Source of the DNA: Mycobacterium sp. Aquia_213
Lineage (GTDB): Bacteria; Actinomycetota; Actinomycetes; Mycobacteriales; Mycobacteriaceae
Assembly: GCF_026625985.1 (NCBI RefSeq)
Contig: NZ_CP113116.1
Coordinates: 1,302,001 to 1,366,000 of the forward strand
DNA: 64,000 nt
Direction: 5' to 3'
Shown: positions 8,281 to 17,126 of the stretch, in pieces
Layout: each line of letters begins with the position of its first letter
How positions within the stretch are numbered: position 1 is the first letter of the stretch
Made by a program: the position numbers and the translations under genes
Notes under the pieces: generated by a model
Seen by the model: only the letters and a program-made list of their open reading frames with translations
The model's database searches: none
Told to the model about the DNA's origin: nothing

Positions 8281-9962
8281 GGGTTGCTCGTCAATCGCAG
8301 CGCGGCCAGCATGACGATCAGCGGGGAGGGTGAAAGCACGTCGGTCCGGCCGCTTTCCAGGGCGGCGCGCACCGCGGCGTCGGAGGTGTCGTCCAGCCTC
8401 GGATGGTCGCCGCTGGCGTGGGCGCGCAGCGGGCTGACCCGGCGCGCGAGGTCGGCGAGTTCGCGTAGTTCGGGCGTATCGTTCTCGGACCACGCGGTCG
8501 GGGCCAGATTGCCTTCGCGCACTTCACCTTCGTAGCCGTCGACGGTGATCTGCTTGCCGGCCAGCGTTGCCGCCACTCCGGTGCCACAGCCGACCACGGC
8601 CACCCGGCCGAGCTCGCGGCTGACCACCGCCGCGTGGCTGGCGGCCCCGCCGATCTCGGTGACGATGCCCTGCGCGGCCAGCATGCCCGCCACATCTTCG
8701 GGCCGAGTGTGGTCGCGCACCAGGATGACCTGCTCGCCCCGATCGGCGGCGTCCATTGCCTCGTCCACCTGCGTGTAGGCCTTGCCCGCGACCACACCCG
8801 GGCACGCGGGCAGTCCTTTGGCTAAAAGTGGTGCGGCCAAACGTATTTCCGGTTGCAGCGCGGGGAGCAGCAGGGCCTCGACGTGTGCCGGGGTCACCCG
8901 GCGCAGGGTCTCGGTGGCGTCGATCAGCCCCTCGTGATGCAGTTGCAGCGCCAGTCGCACCGCCGCCTGCGCCGAGCGTTCGGCCGTCCGGGTCTGCAGC
9001 AGCCAGAGTTGGCCCTCTTCGACGGTGAACTCGATCTCTTGCACGTCGGACCCGAGCCGTTCCAGGGTGCGGGCGACACCCATCAGCTCGTCGTAGACGG
9101 CCGGCTGCTCGTCGCGCAACGCGGTGATCGGTTCGACGTCGACCAACCCCGAGACCACGTCGTCGCCTTGACCGCCGGGCAGCCATTCGCCGAACGGTTC
9201 GTTGGCGCCGGTGATCGGGTTGCGCGAGAAGAACACTCCGGCACCGGAATTGGAGCCGAGGTTACCGAACGCCATGGCCTGCACGACCACCGCGGTGCCG
9301 CCACGATCGTCGAGCCCGTAGTGGTCGCGGTAGGCGAGTGCGCGCGGGGAATTCCACGACGCGAACACCGCCTCGATGCCCGTCCGGAGCTGGGCGTACG
9401 GGTCGGTCGGGACGGACTGCGATTCCCCGCCCACGATGCGCCGATACATATCGATGAACCGCAGCCGGGTGTCTTGGGCGAACTTCTCGGCCCCCGATGC
9501 GGCCAGTGCGTCGGCGACGGCGTCGTTGAGGCCGACGTTCAGGATCGAGTCCATCATGCCGGGCATCGAGAGGGCGGCGCCCGAGCGCACGCTGACCAAC
9601 AGCGGCCGCGGGCCCCGGCCGAACGTGCGTGAGGTTTCGGCCTCCAGCCACTTCATGCCGCTGAGCACGTCGTCCCAGATCGCGTCCAGCGTCGCTGCGG
9701 GGTCGGCCAGATACCGCAGGCCCACCTCGGTGGTGATGCAGAACGCGGGCGGCACCGGCAGGTCGTAGCGGCGCATGAGCTCGATGCCGTGGCCCTTGTT
9801 GCCCACGATCTCCCGCGGATAGTCCGCGTCGCCGTCCAGCAACACCACGGTGTGGTCAGCATGCCCGATGTTGCCGGGAGTGCTGTTGCCTCGTGCGATA
9901 CGCGCCGTGGTGCACCTCCTCTTGGCTCGGCTGATTTCGGCAAACGCGGGAACGCCCGCCAT
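8277..9962 (-). CDS. ppdK: Pyruvate, phosphate dikinase-like protein lacking the PEP/pyruvate-binding barrel
   Basis: 561 aa if begun at ATG 9962; full PPDKs are about 880 aa. The N-terminal ATP-grasp part is recognisable (GNKGHGIELMRRY, LLVSVRSGAALSMPGMMDSI, VFFSRNPITG, VEEGQLWLLQTR), followed by the swivelling phosphohistidine domain with the phospho-acceptor His in GGAASHAAVVSRE. The C-terminal TIM barrel that binds PEP/pyruvate is missing; the protein ends soon after the His domain, as I recall for Rv1127c too. AGGAGG at about 9916-9921 has no good in-frame start after it, so the true N-terminus is uncertain. It could phosphorylate a partner or work with another barrel protein. Confidence 0.85.
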   Translation of the reverse strand: MAGVPAFAEISRAKRRCTTARIARGNSTPGNIGHADHTVVLLDGDADYPREIVGNKGHGIELMRRYDLPVPPAFCITTEVGLRYLADPAATLDAIWDDVLSGMKWLEAETSRTFGRGPRPLLVSVRSGAALSMPGMMDSILNVGLNDAVADALAASGAEKFAQDTRLRFIDMYRRIVGGESQSVPTDPYAQLRTGIEAVFASWNSPRALAYRDHYGLDDRGGTAVVVQAMAFGNLGSNSGAGVFFSRNPITGANEPFGEWLPGGQGDDVVSGLVDVEPITALRDEQPAVYDELMGVARTLERLGSDVQEIEFTVEEGQLWLLQTRTAERSAQAAVRLALQLHHEGLIDATETLRRVTPAHVEALLLPALQPEIRLAAPLLAKGLPACPGVVAGKAYTQVDEAMDAADRGEQVILVRDHTRPEDVAGMLAAQGIVTEIGGAASHAAVVSRELGRVAVVGCGTGVAATLAGKQITVDGYEGEVREGNLAPTAWSENDTPELRELADLARRVSPLRAHASGDHPRLDDTSDAAVRAALESGRTDVLSPSPLIVMLAALRLTSNP

Positions 9963-10039
9963 GGTCCCATACGGATCGCCAGACACGGCCGCTCACCGCT
10001 GCTGTTATCCGATCCGGCCGATGATCTAGGTTTGCACGT

Positions 10040-10552
10040 ATGACTCCCTATGACGTCGGATTACTAATCCTGCGGCTGGTGCTGGGCGTGACATTGGCCG
10101 CGCATGGCTACAACAAGTTCTTCGGCGGCGGCCGCATACCGGGCACCGCGCGCTGGTTCGAGAGCATCGGTATGAAGCCGGGCAAGTTCCACGCCACGGT
10201 GGCCGCTACCACCGAGATCGCCGCCGGGCTGGGGCTGGCAGCCGGGCTGCTCACCCCGATCCCGGCCGCGGGCTTTGTCTCGCTGATGCTGGTCGCGGCG
10301 TGGACCGTCCATCGCCACAACGGGTTCTTCATCGTCAAAGAGGGCTGGGAGTACAACCTGGTCCTGGCGATCAGCGCGATCGCCGTGGCCACATTGGGCC
10401 CCGGCCGGCTGAGCCTGGACTGGGTGATCTTCGGGATCAACGACCCGCTGATCGGATGGAACGGGTTGCTGATCTCGGTGGTGCTCGGCCTGGCCGGCGC
10501 CGTCGGCCAGTTGCTGATCTTCTACCGGCCGCCGGCCAAGCAAGCCGGCTAG
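10040..10552 (+). CDS. DoxX family membrane protein
   Basis: 170 aa with four hydrophobic segments (about residues 5-25, 58-80, 100-122, 138-160). The N-terminal LRLVLGVTLAAHGYNKFFGG is the DoxX signature (RLxxGxxxxxHGxxK). Integral membrane protein; relatives are linked to quinone, thiosulfate or redox-stress functions, but no single reaction is established. TAGGTT (10027-10032) lies 7 nt before the ATG with no ribosome-binding site, so the mRNA is probably leaderless. Its stop abuts the stop of the convergent GGDEF gene with no gap. Confidence 0.88.
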   Translation: MTPYDVGLLILRLVLGVTLAAHGYNKFFGGGRIPGTARWFESIGMKPGKFHATVAATTEIAAGLGLAAGLLTPIPAAGFVSLMLVAAWTVHRHNGFFIVKEGWEYNLVLAISAIAVATLGPGRLSLDWVIFGINDPLIGWNGLLISVVLGLAGAVGQLLIFYRPPAKQAG

Positions 10553-11584
10553 TCAGCCGAGCGGGTCGACGCGCGCCCGAGCCTGGTGCTTGGCGTCGTA
10601 CAGCTCGGCATCCGCGGTCGCATACAGCGAGGGGATATCGGCGCTCTCACCGCGCTGCGATGCGCTGCCGACGCTGGTACCCGGGGTGTGCAGGCGGACG
10701 TCGGCGACAAACCGCTCCGAATCGTGCGGCCGGCCCGTGTCGTCGGCGATACACACCGCGAACTCGTCGCCACCGAGCCTGGCCAGAACGGCATTGGCGG
10801 GCGCCAGTTTTCGCCAGCAATCCGCGCGGCTGACCAGATATTCGTCGCCGGCAAGATGTCCCTGGGTGTCGTTGATCGTCTTGAAGTTGTCGATGTCGAG
10901 CACGATGACGGTGACGGTGACCGCCGCCGAACGGGAGCGCGCCAGTAGGTCGGCGGTGGCGATCTCCCAGCCCGCCCGGTTGAGCACTTGGGTCAGCGGA
11001 TCGGTGCAGGCCGCGTTGACCAGGGCCCGCGTCACCAGCCCGAACGACTCGGCTGCTCCGACGATCGCGATCGCGAAGATCAAGTAGTCAATGTAGAGCC
11101 GGGCGGTGTGCGAGACGGCAAGGGCAACGACAGACGCCAAGGTGAGCGCCCCGACCAGGATCACGCCACGGCGCGGCGGGTAGAACGCGCGCAGGTACAT
11201 CGCGAGAAACATCGGCGCGATCAGGCAGGCGAATTCGGCGGTGATCGCCACATGGCAGGCCATCACGATCGGCGTGGCCACGATCGCCACGGCGGTGGCG
11301 GGCTCGGGTTTTTCGGGCCGGACGGCCAGCCAGACCAGGGCCGCGAGACCGAGGGCGATCGCCACGATGCCTCCGGTCGGCTTCCCCGGCGTCAGCCCGG
11401 GGTGAATCGGAATCACACTGAACACCACACCGTAGGTGAAGAGGAATGTGGTGGCGCCCAAATAGATTCGCAGCAGACGAACCTGTTGGCTCGAGTAGAA
11501 ACCGCTTCCGGCGTTGGCGCGTAGCCGAAGTCGATAACGCCGGGAGGCTCGACGACCGAATGGGCGTGGGAAGCTAACACCCAT
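10553..11584 (-). CDS. Membrane-bound GGDEF (diguanylate cyclase-type) protein
   Basis: 343 aa. The N-terminal half has about six hydrophobic segments (residues 35-200 of the protein), and the C-terminal domain is GGDEF: DPLTQVLNRAGW, LDIDNFKTINDTQGHLAGD, the intact active-site RLGGDEF, and ADAELYDAK at the end. The intact loop suggests synthesis of c-di-GMP from two GTP. The position where an inhibitory RxxD site would lie (ANAV) does not match, so product feedback through an I-site is not expected. ATG 11584 is chosen because CAGGAGAG lies about 10 nt upstream. I recall no counterpart at this place in M. tuberculosis. Confidence 0.88.
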   Translation of the reverse strand: MGVSFPRPFGRRASRRYRLRLRANAGSGFYSSQQVRLLRIYLGATTFLFTYGVVFSVIPIHPGLTPGKPTGGIVAIALGLAALVWLAVRPEKPEPATAVAIVATPIVMACHVAITAEFACLIAPMFLAMYLRAFYPPRRGVILVGALTLASVVALAVSHTARLYIDYLIFAIAIVGAAESFGLVTRALVNAACTDPLTQVLNRAGWEIATADLLARSRSAAVTVTVIVLDIDNFKTINDTQGHLAGDEYLVSRADCWRKLAPANAVLARLGGDEFAVCIADDTGRPHDSERFVADVRLHTPGTSVGSASQRGESADIPSLYATADAELYDAKHQARARVDPLG

Positions 11585-11690
11585 CCCGTCAACTCTCCTG
11601 ATCACACCCCCGTGCTGCCGATATTCGGCTAATTCTGGCACTGCCCTTTCGGGCGTGCACGTCCGGGATGGCCAGGATGCGTTGTTCCGC

Positions 11691-13055
11691 CTAGGCGACC
11701 GCGGCGGTTTCGGCGGCCGTCACTTCGGACGCGGCGCGCTCCCCGGACCGAATCGCTCCGTCAATCCAGCCGCACATGACGGCCGAGCTCTCGGTCCCGG
11801 CCCAATGGACGCGACCGCAGGGCTTCCGCAGGGTGTAACCGAATTCGGTCAGCACTCCGGTGGGGGCGTGGCTGATCATCCCGCCACCGGAGTAGCGCTC
11901 GATGCTCCAGTTCTGCAGGTGGAACTCGCGGTGTGCGTTGGCCTTGTCGCCGAACCGATCGACGAGTTCGCCGATCAGAATCTCTTTCTGCTCGGCCTCG
12001 CTTAGTGCGGTCAGCCGTCGGGCCGCGGGCCCCTCCGTGATGATGCACATGATGCCCGGGTCCGCGGTGTCGGTGCAGGCGTCGATGGTCAGCGTCGCCG
12101 GGGATCCCGGCGAGGTCGACTGGCCGGACAATCCGTCGGCGCGCCAGAAGGGCTCGTCGTAGAAGATCGACGTCTTGATCACCGCGCCGCTGGGCATGCG
12201 TTGGTGCAGGAATGCGCGATCCAGCGGCAGCGCGGGCTCGTAGAGGATCGAGGTGGCGATCGCCAGTGGGATCGCCACGATGACCCGGCGCGCCCGCAGC
12301 GTCAGATCGGCCGCGGTGATCGTCACGCCGTCGGCATCCTGGGCGATCTGCCGCACCGGTTGCGAAAGATGCAGCGCGTCACCGAGTTCGGCGACGATCG
12401 GCCGGTAGATGGCGCCCATCCCGCCGACCGGGCGGGCATCCTGCGCGCCGCCCTTGCCACTGATGACAAAACCCGGCCCGCCGCCGGACCCCATCTGCAG
12501 CAGCATCCACAGCAACGACGTCTCCGACCCTGCCGAGGTGTAAGTGCCGCCCAATGCCATGTCCAGCATCTCCTGGGCCTGCCTGGACTTCGTGTTCTTG
12601 TGGATCCACTCGCCGATTGTGATGCGATCCCATTCCTGGGCCTTCTTCGCCTCCCACGGCGCTTCGCGCGGAATCTCTTTGCACATCTCCTCGGCCACGG
12701 CCAAGCCGTAGCCGAGGTTGGCGACCGCCCACGGGCTCATCGTCCACGGGATGGTGCCGCCATAGCGGTGCTGTTTGCCGTCGACGATCATGATCGCGTC
12801 GCCGTCGTTGTTCTGCTTGTATTCCGGCACACCGAATTCGCTCATCAACGCGTAGATGCGGTCCTGGCCCGGCCCGATCCACGCGCCGCCGCGATCGACC
12901 CAGGTTCCGTCCGGGTGGGTCTCGGTGAAGGTGCGACCGCCTACCCGGTCACGCGCTTCCAGCAAGGCCACCGAGTGACCCGCCTGCTTCAACCGCAAGG
13001 CCGCCGTCAAACCCGCGAAACCCGCTCCGACCACGCAATAATCGACATCCGCCAC
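11691..13055 (-). CDS. FAD-dependent amine oxidase (monoamine oxidase-type flavoprotein)
   Basis: 454 aa. It has the N-terminal FAD dinucleotide motif VVGAGFAGLTAALRLKQAG, the following GGRTFTE segment, and the C-terminal FAD motif RVHWAGTESS. Layout and length match flavin-containing amine oxidases, which oxidise amines to imines with H2O2 release. GTG 13055 is preceded by GAGGAG at good distance. It lies downstream of prpR in the same direction with 92 bp between; no direct link to propionate metabolism is evident. Substrate unknown; an AofH-like oxidase is the nearest description I can give. Confidence 0.88.
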   Translation of the reverse strand: MADVDYCVVGAGFAGLTAALRLKQAGHSVALLEARDRVGGRTFTETHPDGTWVDRGGAWIGPGQDRIYALMSEFGVPEYKQNNDGDAIMIVDGKQHRYGGTIPWTMSPWAVANLGYGLAVAEEMCKEIPREAPWEAKKAQEWDRITIGEWIHKNTKSRQAQEMLDMALGGTYTSAGSETSLLWMLLQMGSGGGPGFVISGKGGAQDARPVGGMGAIYRPIVAELGDALHLSQPVRQIAQDADGVTITAADLTLRARRVIVAIPLAIATSILYEPALPLDRAFLHQRMPSGAVIKTSIFYDEPFWRADGLSGQSTSPGSPATLTIDACTDTADPGIMCIITEGPAARRLTALSEAEQKEILIGELVDRFGDKANAHREFHLQNWSIERYSGGGMISHAPTGVLTEFGYTLRKPCGRVHWAGTESSAVMCGWIDGAIRSGERAASEVTAAETAAVA

Positions 13056-13147
13056 GACGGGCTCCTCGGTTGCAGTTGGTTGCTCAGCAGCAAACTACAC
13101 CGATCCCGCGACGACAGCAGACCGTTCGCGCGGAATTCACGTACTGG

Positions 13148-14584
13148 TCAAGCCGGCCGGCCGGTCGACGAATAGGGCAAGCTGCTGCCGGCGTTTTCGT
13201 CGACCACCACCCGGCCGCCGAGATACGGAAATGCTCGCTGGGTGCAGGCGGTCCGGTTGCAGATCTTGCAGCCCGCCCCGATGGGAACGGCGTTGGTCGG
13301 GTCGTCGAGGACGACGCCGGTCGAATAGACGAGTTTGTCTGCGTAGGCCAGATCGCAGCCCAACCCGATCGCAAAGCTCTTGTGCTGCCCCAGATAGCCA
13401 CGGCCTTCGGGTGCGGTGGTCTTGGCGACCCAGAAGTACGATCGCCCGTCGGGCATCTGCGCCACCTGCCGGACGATTCGCCCCGGTTGGGCGAACGCGT
13501 CGTGCACCACCCACAGCGGGCAGCTGCCGCCCATCCGGCTGAAATGAAATGCGGTGGCCGACTGGCGCTTTGAGATGTTCCCGGCCTTGTCGGTACGTAC
13601 GAAGATGAATTGCACCCCGCGTTGCTTCGGACGTTGCAGGGTGGAAAGCCGATGGCAGACCGTCTCGAAGCCCACCTCGAACCGGCGACCCAGCAGGTCG
13701 ATGTCGTAGCGCAATTCCTCTGCGGCCTGGTGGAATTCGCCGTAGGGGAGGAGGAACGCTCCGGCGAAGTAGTTGGCCAGGCCGATGCGTGCGACGCCGC
13801 GGGATTCGGCGCTGAGCTGGTGGTCGGTGGCCACGATCGCCGAGATCAGGTCGGACTGGCTGAGCAGGGCGAGTTGCGTGGCGATTTGGAAAGCGCGTTG
13901 ACCGGGCATCAGCCAGCGGGCGACCTTGAGCACCTTGGTGTCGGCGTCGTAGCGGCGCTTGCTCGTTTCGGGTAGGTCGTCGTCGATCACTACGGTGATG
14001 CCGAGCCGGTCTCGCATCAGCTCGGTCAGTTGGATGTCCAATCCACCTGGGCGCATTCCGCTTTCGGCAAACAGCTGCTCCGCGGCGACGTCGAGTTCGC
14101 CGATGTAGTTGTTGCGGTCGTAGAAGAAATCGCGCACCTCCTCGAACGGCATCGGGCGCTCGGGCGGCAGCGTGGTCTCGGCGGTCGCGCGGGATCGATA
14201 TCCTTCCAGCTCCTCGGTGGCGTCGCGCAGCCGGCGGTGCACGGTGACCAGGCTGCGGCCGATCTCGGGCATGCGGGCAACGAATTCTTCGACTTGAGTG
14301 CGGCTGATCCCGTGTTCGGCTCCGGTCTCGGTGAATAGATCCGACAGGTCGGCGACCAGCCGCGCGTCGGAGTCCGACGAGAAGTACTGCGGCGGCAGAT
14401 CGAAGCGCTCGGTCAGCGCGATGAGCACGGCCACGGTGATGGGGCGCTGGTCGTTTTCCAGCTGGTTGACGTAGCTGGTGGACAGCTCCAGGGCGTGGGC
14501 CAGCGCCGCCTGGGTGAGCCCGCGTTCTTGCCGCAGCCGCCGCAGCCGGGCGCCGGAGAACGTCTTGGAGAAGGATCGAGCCAC
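13148..14584 (-). CDS. prpR: Propionate/short-chain acyl-CoA-responsive regulator, XRE HTH plus IrrE-type domain
   Basis: 478 aa. The N-terminal HTH (about residues 12-66: RLRRLRQERGLTQAALAHAL, then TSYVNQLENDQRPIT) is followed by a short-chain fatty-acyl regulatory region of the RamB/PrpR family and a Cys-rich C-terminus (CKICNRTAC) of the type reported to bind an Fe-S cluster in M. tuberculosis PrpR. It activates prpD/prpC and controls acyl-CoA-linked genes. It is divergent from prpD. GTG 14584 is preferred: TAATAT lies 7 nt upstream, giving a leaderless mRNA. A RamB-type box covers its -35 region, so autoregulation is likely. Confidence 0.93.
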   Translation of the reverse strand: MARSFSKTFSGARLRRLRQERGLTQAALAHALELSTSYVNQLENDQRPITVAVLIALTERFDLPPQYFSSDSDARLVADLSDLFTETGAEHGISRTQVEEFVARMPEIGRSLVTVHRRLRDATEELEGYRSRATAETTLPPERPMPFEEVRDFFYDRNNYIGELDVAAEQLFAESGMRPGGLDIQLTELMRDRLGITVVIDDDLPETSKRRYDADTKVLKVARWLMPGQRAFQIATQLALLSQSDLISAIVATDHQLSAESRGVARIGLANYFAGAFLLPYGEFHQAAEELRYDIDLLGRRFEVGFETVCHRLSTLQRPKQRGVQFIFVRTDKAGNISKRQSATAFHFSRMGGSCPLWVVHDAFAQPGRIVRQVAQMPDGRSYFWVAKTTAPEGRGYLGQHKSFAIGLGCDLAYADKLVYSTGVVLDDPTNAVPIGAGCKICNRTACTQRAFPYLGGRVVVDENAGSSLPYSSTGRPA

Positions 14585-14703
14585 CGCTGAGATATTACTC
14601 CCTGCGGTGTTCGCAAAGTTTGCAAAATGCCTCGTCCGAGGCCACAAAAATACACATTTACAGGGCCTTTCCAACTCGGCTGGGCTTGCATATTGTGCGG
14701 ATT
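14585..14703. promoter_or_regulatory. Divergent prpR/prpD control region with RamB-type operator
   Basis: 119 bp between two start codons. Toward prpR, TAATAT (reverse complement of 14592-14597) is 7 nt from GTG. Toward prpD, TATTGT (14691-14696) is 7 nt from ATG. Both genes would be leaderless. Between them, 14610-14627 holds two direct copies of TTYGCAAA with 9-bp spacing. Read on the minus strand, 14622-14610 is CAAACTTTGCGAA, matching 11 of 13 bases of the RamB box (AAAACTTTGCAAA) known from Corynebacterium. The box covers the -35 region of prpR and lies about 64 bp upstream of the prpD -10. Confidence 0.7.
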
Positions 14704-16209
14704 ATGTTGACGCATGAGGTTCGGGCGCGGCGCAGCGCTGACGACTTTCCCCGCAGCGAGCAGCTGGCCGCCAAGATCGCGGCAGTGGCCACGGATCCGG
14801 TCGCCGTCGATCCGGAGACCGCGGAGATGGTGCGCAACCGGATCGTCGACAACGCCGCCGTCAGCGCCGCCGCGGTGATCCGCCGACCCGTCACGGTGGC
14901 GCGGGAGCAGGCGCTGGCGCATCCGGTGAAGCGGGGGGCGCGGGTCTTCGGTGTGCCGGGCAGTTATTCGACGGAGTGGGCGGCCTGGGCCAACGGCGTC
15001 GCGGTGCGCGAGCTTGATTTCCACGACACGTTTTTGGCAGCGGAGTACTCCCACCCGGGCGACAACATCCCACCGCTCGTTGCCGTCGCGCAGCAGCTTG
15101 ATGTGCGTGGCGCCGACCTGATCCGCGGCCTGGCCACCGCGTACGAGATCCAGATCAATCTCGTCAAGGGAATCTGCCTGCACGAGCACAAGATCGACCA
15201 CGTCGCGCATTTGGGCCCGTCGGTGGCCGCGGGCATCGGGACGATGCTGCGGCTGGACGCCGAAACCATCTATCAGGCGGTCGGGCAAGCGCTGCACCTG
15301 ACCACGGCCACCCGCCAATCCCGCAAGGGCCTGATCTCCAGCTGGAAAGCGTTCGCGCCCGCGTTCGCCGCAAAGATCGCCATCGAGGCGGTCGACCGCG
15401 CGATGCGCGGGGAAGGCGCCCCGGCGCCGATCTGGGAGGGCGAGGACGGCGTCATCGCCTGGCTGCTCGGCGGAACCGAGCGCACTTACCGGGTCCCGCT
15501 TCCCGAGCCGGGTGAGCCCAAGCGCGCCATTCTGGACAGCTACACCAAGGAGCACTCCGCGGAGTACCAGAGTCAGGCGCCGATCGACCTGGCGCGGCGG
15601 CTGCGCGAGCGCATCGGCGACCTCGAGCAGATCGCGACGATCGTGCTGCACACCAGCCATCACACCCACGTCGTGATTGGCACCGGCTCCGGTGATCCTC
15701 AGAAGTTCGACCCGGACGCCTCGCGCGAGACGCTGGATCACTCGCTGCCCTATATCTTCGCGGTCGCGCTGCAGGATGGCAGCTGGCACCACGAACGCTC
15801 GTACGCTCCCGAACGAGCGCACCGCCCCGACACCGTCGAACTGTGGCACAAGATCTCCACCATCGAGGATCCGGAATGGACCCGTCGCTACCACTCGAAC
15901 GACCCGGAAGAGAAGGCGTTTGGGACACGCGCCGAGGTGACGCTGAAGAACGGGGAGGTGATCTCCGACGAATTAGCGGTGGCCGATGCCCATCCGCTGG
16001 GCGCCCGGCCGTTCGCCCGCGAGCAGTACGTGCGCAAGTTCACCGAGCTCGCCGAAGACGTCGCGGAACCCACTGAGCAGCAACGGTTCCTGCCCGCGGT
16101 CGACTCACTTGCCGATCTGAAAGGCGGCGCCCTGGGGGCGCTGAATCTGCTGGTCGACCCGCGAGTGCTGGATAAGGCGCCGGTGATTCCGTCGGGGATA
16201 TTCCGGTGA
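14704..16209 (+). CDS. prpD: 2-methylcitrate dehydratase
   Basis: 501 aa, MmgE/PrpD family. It dehydrates 2-methylcitrate in the methylcitrate cycle, which detoxifies and uses propionyl-CoA from odd-chain and branched lipids and cholesterol. Recognisable conserved stretches are ELDFHDTFLAAEYSHPGDNI, CLHEHKIDHVAHLGPS, ATRQSRKGLISSWKAFAPA and KFDPDASRETLDHSLPYI. It aligns along its whole length with M. tuberculosis PrpD (Rv1130) from memory. ATG 14704 fits the leaderless promoter; a longer reading from 14620 would start inside the regulator box. The stop overlaps the prpB start as GTGA. Confidence 0.95.
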   Translation: MLTHEVRARRSADDFPRSEQLAAKIAAVATDPVAVDPETAEMVRNRIVDNAAVSAAAVIRRPVTVAREQALAHPVKRGARVFGVPGSYSTEWAAWANGVAVRELDFHDTFLAAEYSHPGDNIPPLVAVAQQLDVRGADLIRGLATAYEIQINLVKGICLHEHKIDHVAHLGPSVAAGIGTMLRLDAETIYQAVGQALHLTTATRQSRKGLISSWKAFAPAFAAKIAIEAVDRAMRGEGAPAPIWEGEDGVIAWLLGGTERTYRVPLPEPGEPKRAILDSYTKEHSAEYQSQAPIDLARRLRERIGDLEQIATIVLHTSHHTHVVIGTGSGDPQKFDPDASRETLDHSLPYIFAVALQDGSWHHERSYAPERAHRPDTVELWHKISTIEDPEWTRRYHSNDPEEKAFGTRAEVTLKNGEVISDELAVADAHPLGARPFAREQYVRKFTELAEDVAEPTEQQRFLPAVDSLADLKGGALGALNLLVDPRVLDKAPVIPSGIFR

Positions 16210-17126
16210 CCGGACCGGTGATCGGCACCTCGTCCAGCGTCGCCGACAAGCGCGTGGCATTGCGCGCGGGGCTGGATTCCCGCCATTTGCAACGACTTCC
16301 GGGCGCATTCTCGCCGCTGGTGGCCAAGGCGGTCGCCGAGGCGGGCTTCGAGGGGGTTTATGTGTCCGGTGCCGCACTGGCGGCCGATCTCGGATTGCCG
16401 GATATCGGCTTGACGACGCTGACCGAGGTGGCTGGCCGGGGGGCACAGGTCGCCGCTGCGACGAACCTGCCCACCCTGATAGACGCGGACACCGGATTCG
16501 GCGCTCCGCTGAACGCCGCCCGCACGGTGACGGTCCTGGAGAACGCCGGACTGGCCGGATGCCATCTCGAGGATCAGGTCAGCCCGAAGCGTTGCGGCCA
16601 TCTGGACGGGAAGGGCGTCGTCCCGGCCGCCGACATGGTAAAGCGTTTGCGCGCAGCGATATCCGCGCGGCGCGACCCCAACTTCGTCATCTGCGCACGC
16701 ACGGATGCGGCGGGAATCGAGGGTCTGCCCGTCGCGATCGACCGCGCTCGTGCCTACGCCGACGCCGGCGCCGACATGATCTTCACCGAAGCGTTGACCG
16801 AAGCGGCGCAGTTCGAAGCGTTCCGCGCCGCCGTCGACGTCCCGTTGCTGGCCAACATGACCGAATTCGGCAAGTCGCCGCTGCTGAGTGGGCGTCAACT
16901 GGCCGACATCGGCTACAACGTCGTCATCTACCCGGTCACCACACTGCGGCTGGCGATGTTCGCGGTCGAAGCGGGCCTGCGCGAAATCGAGTCGTCGGGA
17001 ACGCAATTCGATCTTCTGGATCGGATGCAACACCGCGGCCGGCTCTATTCGCTGCTTCGCTATGAGGATTACAACGAATTCGACACCAACACTTACAATT
17101 TCACGCTTGAAGGGAAGCAGCCATGA
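16206..17126 (+). CDS. prpB: 2-methylisocitrate lyase
   Basis: 306 aa, isocitrate lyase/PEP mutase superfamily. It cleaves 2-methylisocitrate to pyruvate and succinate, the last step of the methylcitrate cycle. Visible motifs are DADTGFG (Mg2+ binding), EDQVSPKRCGH (catalytic Cys in the KRCGH loop) and ICARTDA. At about 300 residues it is PrpB-sized, not the 430-residue isocitrate lyase. It is coupled on both sides by 4-bp overlaps (GTGA with prpD, ATGA with prpC). M. tuberculosis, as I recall, has no prpB here and uses isocitrate lyase for this step. Confidence 0.94.
   Translation: MTGPVIGTSSSVADKRVALRAGLDSRHLQRLPGAFSPLVAKAVAEAGFEGVYVSGAALAADLGLPDIGLTTLTEVAGRGAQVAAATNLPTLIDADTGFGAPLNAARTVTVLENAGLAGCHLEDQVSPKRCGHLDGKGVVPAADMVKRLRAAISARRDPNFVICARTDAAGIEGLPVAIDRARAYADAGADMIFTEALTEAAQFEAFRAAVDVPLLANMTEFGKSPLLSGRQLADIGYNVVIYPVTTLRLAMFAVEAGLREIESSGTQFDLLDRMQHRGRLYSLLRYEDYNEFDTNTYNFTLEGKQP

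Noticed and set aside
14620..14703. Longer prpD reading from ATG 14620
   Set aside because: It would start inside the regulator box and translate the prpD promoter; the added 28 residues look non-coding and the leaderless signal sits at 14704.
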